A stretch of 8,481 nucleotides of DNA from Lysobacteraceae bacterium (GTDB lineage Bacteria; Pseudomonadota; Gammaproteobacteria; Xanthomonadales; Xanthomonadaceae): the NCBI GenBank assembly GCA_003505795.1, contig DNXT01000315.1:1-8481 (forward strand), given 5' to 3'. This document shows, one piece after another, positions 1-5,895 of this stretch. Every line of letters starts with the position of its first letter. Positions within the stretch are counted from its first letter, which is position 1. A program made the translations under genes and the position numbers. A model generated the notes under the pieces. That model made no database searches, was not told where the DNA came from, and worked only from the letters and a program-made list of their open reading frames with translations.

Positions 1-313
1 CGGTGCGGCGCCGGCGGCGCTCGTCGGCGTTGGCGAAGCGCGCGCGGTTGTACTCGGCCCAGCCGATCAGCGCCGCCGCGCACACCAGCGCGATCACCGG
101 CAGCGACAGCAGCAGGAACGGATCGATCGCGTTCTGCTCCAGATACAGCCGGATGTAGGCGGTCTGCAGCCCGAGTGCCCAGGCCAGCAGCGTCAGCAAC
201 GGTACCCACAGGTAGAAGTACAGCATCCATGCCCCGGCGGTGAGGGCGCCCTGGGCGAGACGGCGCGAATGGCCCATGCGGTCGGGCAGGCGGATAAGCG
301 GTGGCTGGTTCAT
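1..313 (-). CDS. pgaD: PgaD, PNAG synthase accessory membrane subunit (3' end cut off by window edge)
   Basis: Small inner-membrane partner of the PgaC glycosyltransferase. In E. coli the two form the PNAG polymerase and translocator, which is activated when cyclic di-GMP binds the pair. The frame gives 104 complete residues with no stop before position 1; E. coli PgaD has about 137. Seen: a short polar N-terminus (MNQPPLIRLPDRMGHSRR), a hydrophobic segment at about 22-48, a second at about 65-86, then a basic stretch ending in five arginines. Two N-terminal helices followed by a charged cytoplasmic tail is the PgaD layout. The ATG overlaps the pgaC stop as ATGA (310-313), and a GAGG (320-323) lies 6 nt upstream, so the start is well supported and translation is probably coupled to pgaC. 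The family is divergent in sequence, so the call rests on topology and position after pgaC. Confidence 0.88.
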   Translation of the reverse strand, partial: MNQPPLIRLPDRMGHSRRLAQGALTAGAWMLYFYLWVPLLTLLAWALGLQTAYIRLYLEQNAIDPFLLLSLPVIALVCAAALIGWAEYNRARFANADERRRRRT

Positions 314-1572
314 CGGACGCCTCGGTCGGGGCTGCTCCAGCGGGCGCGCTGGCGCCGGCGCGCGGCCAGCACGGCGCGGGGGAAGGCGATCACGGCGGTC
401 AGCATGCCGATCAGCCAGAACGCGATCGGGTACCAGATCACCCAGTAGAACTGGCGGGCCAGGCCGCGCTCGTAGCGCCGCTCGATCACCAGGCTGGTGG
501 CGAACTGCAGCAGGCATACCACCGCCAGGATCAGGCCATGCCAGCGCGGCAGGATGGTGTCGACGTACAACGCAGGCGGCAGCGGCACCAGCTTGCCGAG
601 CAGCCACAGCACGATGATCGCCAGCATGGTGTGGGCCCACACCAGACTCAGGGTGTACTCGGCTAGCACGCCCCACATCCGGCGTCGGCGCCACGACAGC
701 GCGCTGCGGCCATGCGCCAGCAACACCTCGACGCCACCGCGGGCCCAGCGCAGGCGCTGCTTCCACAACCCGCGCAGGGTTTCCGGCATCAGCGTCCAGC
801 ACAGCGCATTGGGTTCGTAGCGGATGTCCCAGCCGTCGAGCTGCAGCCGCCAGGAGATGTCGATGTCCTCGGTCACCATGTGGTCGGCCCAGTAGCCGAC
901 CCGGTTGAGCGCCGACCGGCGGAACGCGCAGATTACTCCGGACACGGTGAACAGCCGGCCGTAGACGCGCTGGGCGCGCTTGATCAGGCCTACGATCGCG
1001 GAGAACTCGCCGACCTGCATCCGCCCCATCAGGGTGGTGCGGTTGCGCACGCGCGGGTTGCCGGTGACGCCACCGACGCGTGGGCCGTCGATCAGGTGGC
1101 CGACCATCCAACGCGTAGCCTGGGGGTCGAGCAGCGCGTCGGCGTCGACGCACACCAGGTAGTCCGAGCGCGCCGCCAGCGCGCCGATCCGCAGCGCGTT
1201 GGCCTTGCCGTGGTTGTGGTCCAGGTGCACCACCCGCAACCGCGGGTACTCGCTGGTGAGCTGGCGCAGGACCTCGGCGGTGCGGTCGCTGCTGCCGTCG
1301 TCGATCGCGATGACCTCGAAGTCCGGGTAGTCCTGAACGGTCGCCGCGGCGATGGTCTCCCCGACCGTGTCGGCCTCGTTGAAGCACGGCACCAGGATCG
1401 ACACGAACGGCGTGCTGCGCATCGGCGGCGGCGTTTCCGGCCGCATCGCGCCGCGCTCGCGCCGCAGCGCGTAGTAGATCCCGCCGATCATCCAGAAGAA
1501 CGCCATCACGATCGGATAGAAGAACGCGAAATTGAACAGCACCCACAACGCGGTGCCCGCGGCAGACGGCAT
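310..1572 (-). CDS. pgaC: PgaC, poly-beta-1,6-N-acetyl-D-glucosamine synthase (GT2 family)
   Basis: Inner-membrane processive glycosyltransferase that polymerises UDP-GlcNAc into PNAG and, with PgaD, moves the chain to the periplasm. The 420 residues show one N-terminal membrane segment (about 8-34), a cytoplasmic GT2 domain (about 55-285) and further membrane segments near 303-327, 345-362 and 375-403. Catalytic signatures are visible: DDG at 91-93, DAD at 143-145, TED at 234-236 and QRLRW at 272-276 (QxxRW). The VTGNPRVR stretch (169-176) and the C-terminal ARWSSPDRG are typical of PgaC/IcaA. E. coli PgaC (441 residues) has an extra N-terminal membrane segment; this protein instead starts like staphylococcal IcaA, so it does not look truncated. 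The start has only a weak GGGG (1582-1585) 9 nt upstream. Unlike the other junctions in the operon, it is separated from pgaB by about 105 bp containing a duplicated stop/start motif. Confidence 0.96.
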   Translation of the reverse strand: MPSAAGTALWVLFNFAFFYPIVMAFFWMIGGIYYALRRERGAMRPETPPPMRSTPFVSILVPCFNEADTVGETIAAATVQDYPDFEVIAIDDGSSDRTAEVLRQLTSEYPRLRVVHLDHNHGKANALRIGALAARSDYLVCVDADALLDPQATRWMVGHLIDGPRVGGVTGNPRVRNRTTLMGRMQVGEFSAIVGLIKRAQRVYGRLFTVSGVICAFRRSALNRVGYWADHMVTEDIDISWRLQLDGWDIRYEPNALCWTLMPETLRGLWKQRLRWARGGVEVLLAHGRSALSWRRRRMWGVLAEYTLSLVWAHTMLAIIVLWLLGKLVPLPPALYVDTILPRWHGLILAVVCLLQFATSLVIERRYERGLARQFYWVIWYPIAFWLIGMLTAVIAFPRAVLAARRRQRARWSSPDRGVR

Positions 1573-1687
1573 CGGTCAGCGCCCCGGCTCGGAGGCGGAC
1601 GTGTGGAGAACGTCTTGCGCGTGCATGGGTACGCGGAAAGGAGGGCAGACGGCGATTGCGGTGGAGGACGGCATCGGTCAGTGCTCC
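1565..1687. repeat. Direct repeat pair (21 bp, 2 mismatches) around the pgaB/pgaC junction
   Basis: Copies lie at 1565-1585 and 1667-1687, exactly 102 bp apart (34 codons). They share an identical 15-base core (GACGGCATCGGTCAG on the plus strand) and differ at two of the next six positions. Read on the coding strand, each copy carries a G-rich ribosome-binding position, a TGA stop, CCG and an ATG start. A related 10-base segment (GGCAGACGGC) occurs at 1561-1570 and 1644-1653. The arrangement looks like a small tandem duplication or insertion at the gene junction. Confidence 0.85.
1576..1674 (-). CDS. Possible 32-codon small ORF between pgaB and pgaC
   Basis: Not recognised. The predicted peptide has 32 residues, begins MPSSTAIAVCPP and ends HTSASEPGR. 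It has no clear membrane segment or signal peptide. Its ATG lies 3 nt after the pgaB stop, with a GGAG (1684-1687) 9 nt upstream, a better ribosome-binding match than the one in front of pgaC. Its own TGA is followed by the same 3-nt spacer and then the pgaC ATG, in the same frame. Ribosomes finishing pgaB could therefore restart here and again at pgaC. The first residues (MPSSTAIA) resemble the start of PgaC (MPSAAGTA) because the junction DNA is duplicated. It could be a translated coupling peptide or simply untranslated duplicated spacer; no feature of the peptide itself argues for function. Confidence 0.3.
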   Translation of the reverse strand: MPSSTAIAVCPPFRVPMHAQDVLHTSASEPGR

Positions 1688-3561
1688 AGGTAGGGGAACT
1701 GGCGTGCGGAGAAGGCTTCGCGCGCCTCCGGCAGCGCCGGGTGGCCACCGAGGAAATCGTCCGGGTAGTACGCCAGGTGGCGCACGCCGGCGGCGCGCAG
1801 CAGCTCGGCCTCGTGCAGCAGCGTGCCCGGTGGCAGCGGCGTACCGTCGCGCCAGTCCACGCTCTGCAGTTCGAACACGGTGCGCGCGATCGCGCCGGGC
1901 TTGGCCGCCACCCGCGCCGCCAGTTGCCGCAGCCAGCGGTCGGGATCGCTGGCGTTCTCCATCCGCGGCATCGCCATCAGCGCGGTGTAGTCGTAGGCGT
2001 GCTGGAATGCGTCCAGGGTCTGGGCGAACCAGGCCTCGCTGTGTGGTTCCAGAACCGGCTGCGCGAACAGGTTGCGCACCGTCACCAACCGGGGCCGCCA
2101 GCGTTCGGCCGCAGCCTTCAGCTGCAAGGTGAAGTCGATCAGGCCGCGGGTGCGCGCAGCAGGACTGCCGCCGCCGTAGGCCGGTAGTTCGTCGTCGCGC
2201 AGGTAGGCGTCGTCGTGGAACAGCAGGCCTTCGAAGTAGGCGTTCGCAGCCAGGTCTTCGTAGACGTCCGTCGCGATCCGACGCGTGCGCGGATTGCCCG
2301 GATCCAGCCGTGGCACGTCGCGCGGATCCGGTGCATGCAGTTGCAGTGCGGCCTGGGTAGCCGCGTCGGGCAGGCGATAGCCGAGCACCGGCAGCCAGGC
2401 GAACACCCGTACCCCGGCGCGGGTGCGCAGCTGCCACGCCGCCCGGTTGAACAGGTCCGCGCGCATCGGCAGATGACGGTTGGGGAAGTACAGCGCCTCG
2501 GCCGCGCCGTCGCCGTCCGGGTCGGCGAAGGCCTGCAGGAACACATGGCTGGGCGCGATGTCGTGGATCCGCTGTACCAGTGCGTCGAGGTTGCGCGCGA
2601 GTTGCTCCGGATCCGGGTCGTAGACGTAATCCAGATCGATCTGCATCGCACGCATGCCGTCGCGCGCCAGGTCTCGGCGCAGCTCGCCTGCGAGGTCGCG
2701 CACGTCGGGGTTGTCGTACAGCAGCAGCCGCGCCAGGCTGTCCAGCGGCTGCTCGGTGACGCCGTCGCGGCCCTGCATGCCGATGTCGGCCTGCTGCGAG
2801 CGGCCTTCGAGGTCGAAGCTGAGCCGCATGCCCAGGCGCGCGGCGATCGCGTTGGTCTCTCGGTTGTAGGCCGCGTACGGCCACACCATCGCGCGTGGCG
2901 CGCGACCCAGTGCCTGCGCGATGCGATCGCGGCTGGTAGTCAGGTCGCGTTCGATCCGCGCCAGGTAGTCGGCCTGCGGCTCGTAGCCGCGGCTGCCGTC
3001 CCATTCGCGCGTGACCGCCGCCGGGGTCTGGTTGCCGTAAGGGTTGCCGGTGACGCCGCGATGCAGATCCTCGCTGTGCGAGCCGATCTCGACCAGGCCG
3101 CTGGCCTGCATCTCGCGCAGCTGGTCCCAGGTGACGAAGTCGTCGCCGGTGAAGTCGCGCGGCCCGTAGCGCACCACCTGGCCGGCCGGCAGGTCGACCC
3201 AGGACGTGACCGGTGCGACCAGTGCCGGGTAGCGGTAGGCGCGCAGCAGCGGGAACACCCGGGTGTAGACGCTGCGCAGGCCGTCGTCGAAGGTCAGCAG
3301 CACCGGCCGCGACGGCAATTCGGCGCCGCCGTCGCGTGCGTCCAGTACCTGCTGCACGCTCACCGGGTGGTAGCCGTGGCTGCGCAGCCAGTCCAGGTGC
3401 GCGACGAAGTTGGCGGTGGACACCGCGTAACGGTCGGCGTCGCCCTTGGGCGCGACGTCGTCGCGTACGTCGTGGTAGCTCAGCACCAGCAGCCCGGCCT
3501 GTGCCGGCCACGCCAGCACCAGCAGAAGCAGCGCCAGCAGTCTTGGCAGCAGCCCGTTCAT
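1678..3561 (-). CDS. pgaB: PgaB, PNAG N-deacetylase with C-terminal glycoside hydrolase domain
   Basis: Periplasmic two-domain enzyme. The N-terminal CE4 domain partly de-N-acetylates PNAG, which is needed for export; the C-terminal GH153 domain in characterised homologues cleaves partly deacetylated polymer. Length is 627 residues against about 672 in E. coli. Deacetylase motifs: TFDD at 90-93 (D92 the expected base, D93 a metal ligand), SHSEDLH at 161-167 (H162 and H167 the expected metal ligands) and VWPYA at 226-230. The second domain begins near 305 (IDLDYVYD, 308-315) and keeps QAFADPDGDG (343-352), FHDDAYL (448-454) and SEAWFAQ (508-514), so both halves look intact. Signal peptide is residues 1-22, probable cleavage after AQA. 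I see no cysteine, hence no lipobox, although E. coli PgaB is an outer-membrane lipoprotein. The start overlaps the pgaA stop (ATGA, 3558-3561), with GGAGGT (3567-3572) 5 nt upstream. Confidence 0.96.
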   Translation of the reverse strand: MNGLLPRLLALLLLVLAWPAQAGLLVLSYHDVRDDVAPKGDADRYAVSTANFVAHLDWLRSHGYHPVSVQQVLDARDGGAELPSRPVLLTFDDGLRSVYTRVFPLLRAYRYPALVAPVTSWVDLPAGQVVRYGPRDFTGDDFVTWDQLREMQASGLVEIGSHSEDLHRGVTGNPYGNQTPAAVTREWDGSRGYEPQADYLARIERDLTTSRDRIAQALGRAPRAMVWPYAAYNRETNAIAARLGMRLSFDLEGRSQQADIGMQGRDGVTEQPLDSLARLLLYDNPDVRDLAGELRRDLARDGMRAMQIDLDYVYDPDPEQLARNLDALVQRIHDIAPSHVFLQAFADPDGDGAAEALYFPNRHLPMRADLFNRAAWQLRTRAGVRVFAWLPVLGYRLPDAATQAALQLHAPDPRDVPRLDPGNPRTRRIATDVYEDLAANAYFEGLLFHDDAYLRDDELPAYGGGSPAARTRGLIDFTLQLKAAAERWRPRLVTVRNLFAQPVLEPHSEAWFAQTLDAFQHAYDYTALMAMPRMENASDPDRWLRQLAARVAAKPGAIARTVFELQSVDWRDGTPLPPGTLLHEAELLRAAGVRHLAYYPDDFLGGHPALPEAREAFSARQFPYLEH

Positions 3562-5651
3562 GGCGCACCTCCCCAGCGGTAGTCGATGTCGAAGCCGACG
3601 TGCTGCTCGCGCATGCCGTCGTAGACCGGACGCGACCAGCTCAGGCCGTATTCCAGCGCCCGGCCGTCACCGAGCGACCACAGGTGACGGTAGGCCAGCG
3701 ACGGCAGCCAGCGCGTGCCGTAGCCCCACTGGTAGGCCGGGCCGGCGGCAAGCTCCAGGCGTTGCCGGAATGCGTGTTCATAGCGGCGCCAGCCGATCTG
3801 CTCCAGGCCCACGCCGAGTGCCAGCGCAGCGTCGCGGCGCGGATTGTAGTAGTCGCCGCTGCGGGTGCCGCCGGCGCGTCCGGTCGAGGCCCGCAGCAGG
3901 CCGTCGAGCAGCAGATGCGGGGCCGCCCACAGCCGTTGTGTGCCGGCCAGGTCGAGACTGTCGCGGCGGTTGCCGTCGTCGTAGCGCAGACGCCGCGCCT
4001 GCAGGTCCCAGCGCGTGGTGTCGACCGGTGTCCAGCATATCCCGGCGGCGAGGCCGTCGGCCTGGATGCCGAGCCGGCGCGCCTGCAGCGACGCTTCCGG
4101 ATCCTGCCGGGTCGCGGCCAGGGTGGCGCTCCACGTATCGGAGAAGCGCCAGCCCGCTTCCAGCGACCAGGTCGGGTCATCGCGCCCGAAGTGGTCCAGT
4201 GCACGGCCGCCATAGACGGACAGGTCGAGCCTGTCGTAACGGTAATGCGCGCCCAGGCTCAGGCTGTGCTGGCGCACGCGCTCGCCAGGCAGGTCGGCCC
4301 AGTCGTCGCGCGCGCGCAGCCCGACCCGCCAGCGCGTGCCGATCAGCGGCGATTCGGCTTCCAGCAGGCTGCCGCCGTCGCGACTGCCGAGCGGCGATGC
4401 GCCGCCGTCGCCGCGGCCGATGCGGCTGGTCAGATGCACCTGCCAGCCGCGGTCGCGCGCCAGGGTGGCGCCGAGCCGAGCCAAGCCGGGATCGTCCGGG
4501 TAGTCGGCGTGCAGCGGTGCGAACGCGGCCTGTGCCAGGTCCGGCCGGCGCAACGCCCGCTGGTTCTCAACCACGCCGATGCGCGCGTCCTTCTGGCTCG
4601 GGTCCAGCGCCAGCGCGCCGAGGTCGCGCTGCAGCGCCGCCTGCGGCCAGCCGCGGTTAGCCTGCTGCGCTGCCAGTGCGGCCTGCAGCTCGGGATTGGC
4701 CGGCGCCAGCGCGACCAGCGCCCGCAGCATCCGCTCGGCCTGGTCGCCGTGGTTTGCCGAAGCCCGGGCGCGGGCCAACGCGATGTCGGCGGAGAACTTG
4801 TCCCAGTTCTCGTAACCAGTGGCGGCGCCGGCGCGGCGCGGCCACGCCGGCTGGGTCGCCGCCAGGTGCTCGAATAGAGGCAGCGCCTCGGCATAGCGCT
4901 CCTGCTCGATCAGCGCATGGCCGAGCAGGGTCTGGCTGTCGAAATCCTCCCGGCCCTGCGCCAGTGCCTGTCGCAGCACGGCCTCGGCCTCGGCCGGGCG
5001 GCGCAGGGTCAACATCGAGTCTGCCACCACCGGCAAGGCGTAGGCCGGTACGCCGACGCCATCGCGCCGCAGCATTGCGTAATGCTCGACCACCGCGCGA
5101 TGACGCTGGCGCTGGTTGAGCGCCACCAGCGTGTCCACCCGCAGGCGCACGGCCTGCCAGCGGGTCTGGCGCGGGGTGTCGCGCTCGACCGATGCGATCC
5201 GGCTCAGCGCCTGGTCGGTCTCGGCATGGCGGTGGGCCTGGTCGATCGGTGTGGCGTCGGCGGCGCCGATGATGTGGGCGATGCGGTCGTTGTCGATCCG
5301 TTCGCGTTCGTCGTCGCGGAACCAGTCCGGACGCAGCCGCACCTGCTCCCATGCCAGTTGCGTGCCGCCGAGCGCATCCAGCGTCAGTGCACGCATGCGG
5401 TAGGCGCCACTGTCGTGTGGATCGGCCTGCAGCACGCGTTCGTAGATCGCCAGCGCGTCGACCTCGCGGTGCGCATCGCGTAGCCGGTCGGCCTGCTGCA
5501 TCGGGGTAAGGATCGCGGGACGCGCGCCGTCACCGCCCATCGCGTCGTCGGGCCGCACGCGCTCCTGCGCATGGACGGCGCATGAGGCGAGCAGGGCGAG
5601 GGAGAGGGCCGAGAGGGCGGGGCCGCGTGGACTACGCGAGCGCGGGAGCAC
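3558..5651 (-). CDS. pgaA: PgaA, outer-membrane PNAG export porin with TPR domain
   Basis: Outer-membrane exporter of PNAG. From the chosen start the protein has 697 residues (E. coli PgaA 807). Residues 1-28 form a signal peptide, about 50-400 is helical TPR-like sequence (for example HREVDALAIYERVLQADPHD, 61-80) that in the family binds PgaB and polymer in the periplasm, and about 401-697 matches the 16-strand barrel. The barrel keeps YYNPRRDAAL and the near-terminal LSWSRPVYDGMRE, both with close counterparts in E. coli PgaA; its roughly 297 residues equal the E. coli barrel. The start is uncertain. I chose GTG at 5651 because it directly precedes a good signal sequence (MLPRSRSPRGPALSALS...), but it has no ribosome-binding site, and in-frame ATGs lie only far upstream (5870s and beyond, at or inside the divergent gene) or past the signal peptide. 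The signal contains LASC (C24), a possible lipobox, as well as a VHA cleavage site at 26-28. First gene of the operon. Confidence 0.93.
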   Translation of the reverse strand: MLPRSRSPRGPALSALSLALLASCAVHAQERVRPDDAMGGDGARPAILTPMQQADRLRDAHREVDALAIYERVLQADPHDSGAYRMRALTLDALGGTQLAWEQVRLRPDWFRDDERERIDNDRIAHIIGAADATPIDQAHRHAETDQALSRIASVERDTPRQTRWQAVRLRVDTLVALNQRQRHRAVVEHYAMLRRDGVGVPAYALPVVADSMLTLRRPAEAEAVLRQALAQGREDFDSQTLLGHALIEQERYAEALPLFEHLAATQPAWPRRAGAATGYENWDKFSADIALARARASANHGDQAERMLRALVALAPANPELQAALAAQQANRGWPQAALQRDLGALALDPSQKDARIGVVENQRALRRPDLAQAAFAPLHADYPDDPGLARLGATLARDRGWQVHLTSRIGRGDGGASPLGSRDGGSLLEAESPLIGTRWRVGLRARDDWADLPGERVRQHSLSLGAHYRYDRLDLSVYGGRALDHFGRDDPTWSLEAGWRFSDTWSATLAATRQDPEASLQARRLGIQADGLAAGICWTPVDTTRWDLQARRLRYDDGNRRDSLDLAGTQRLWAAPHLLLDGLLRASTGRAGGTRSGDYYNPRRDAALALGVGLEQIGWRRYEHAFRQRLELAAGPAYQWGYGTRWLPSLAYRHLWSLGDGRALEYGLSWSRPVYDGMREQHVGFDIDYRWGGAP

Positions 5652-5704
5652 GCAGGAAGCTTGGGCGAAGGAGAAAGGAGAGATGCGGCATGCGTTGGCT
5701 ACGT

Positions 5705-5753
5705 ATGCGGTGTCGACCGGATCCTGCGTATTTATGTGTAAATGCGGTGTCGA
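5705..5753. repeat. 12-bp direct repeat upstream of pgaA, candidate operator pair
   Basis: ATGCGGTGTCGA occurs exactly at 5705-5716 and 5742-5753, 37 bp start to start, with the AT-richer TATTTATGTGTAA between them. Two exact 12-mers within about 240 bp are unlikely by chance (roughly one in several hundred under uniform composition, less striking with skewed composition). Position just upstream of the operon suggests a regulator binding pair, or promoter duplication since each copy includes a -35-like TCGACA on the minus strand. I cannot assign a regulator. Confidence 0.5.
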
Positions 5754-5790
5754 TGACGTGTGGTTTTGTTGTTGGGCCCTTCGCAAGCGC

Positions 5791-5812
5791 GAACGCGGCT
5801 TGAACGCGCTGC
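5791..5812. repeat. Tandem 11-bp imperfect repeat upstream of the ester hydrolase gene
   Basis: GAACGCGGCTT is followed directly by GAACGCGCTGC, matching at most positions, with GAACGCG repeated exactly at 5791-5797 and 5802-5808. The 11-bp period is about one helical turn, which suits a regulator bound side by side on one DNA face. The same segment contains AGCGCG/CGCGCT inverted arms (5786-5791 and 5805-5810). It may be only GC-rich sequence; no regulator is assigned. Confidence 0.3.
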
Positions 5813-5895
5813 GACCTGGATCTTGCAGCCAGGTGCCGGCTTCCGTTACGCGCGGACGCTCATTAAAGTGCGCTGACCACTCCCGGGAACCGCCC

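Larger units (their letters stand above)
5652..5895. promoter_or_regulatory. Divergent intergenic control region between pgaA and the ester hydrolase gene
   Basis: This 244-bp gap separates two divergently transcribed genes and should hold both promoters. Composition falls well below the neighbours at about 5727-5775 (TATTTATGTGTAAATG, then GGTTTTGTTGTTGG). I find no convincing -35/-10 pair on either strand. On the minus strand TCGACA, close to a -35, occurs twice within a 12-bp direct repeat, but no good -10 follows at 17 nt; CATAAA near 5732-5737 is the most -10-like element. On the plus strand TAAAGT (5864-5869) is -10-like but lacks a -35. A 6-bp inverted repeat ACCTGG...CCAGGT spans 5814-5834. 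The hydrolase start has a modest GGGA (5885-5888) 7 nt upstream. Confidence 0.6.

Noticed and set aside
310..1572. PgaC considered as truncated at the N-terminus compared with E. coli
   Set aside because: The start aligns well with staphylococcal IcaA, which also has a single N-terminal helix, and all catalytic motifs are present.
712..2187. 491-codon plus-strand open frame across pgaC and pgaB
   Set aside because: Antisense to clear pgaC and pgaB, with R/H/Q/A-rich translation and no recognisable motif.
2215..4877. Two long plus-strand open frames (455 and 554 codons) antisense to pgaB and pgaA
   Set aside because: Composition is arginine/alanine/proline or valine/glutamine biased and they overlap genes with diagnostic motifs; GC-driven shadows.
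5814..5834. ACCTGG/CCAGGT inverted repeat and nearby TGG...TTGC as a sigma-54 promoter
   Set aside because: The GG to GC spacing is too short for a -24/-12 promoter; the 6-bp palindrome alone is weak evidence.
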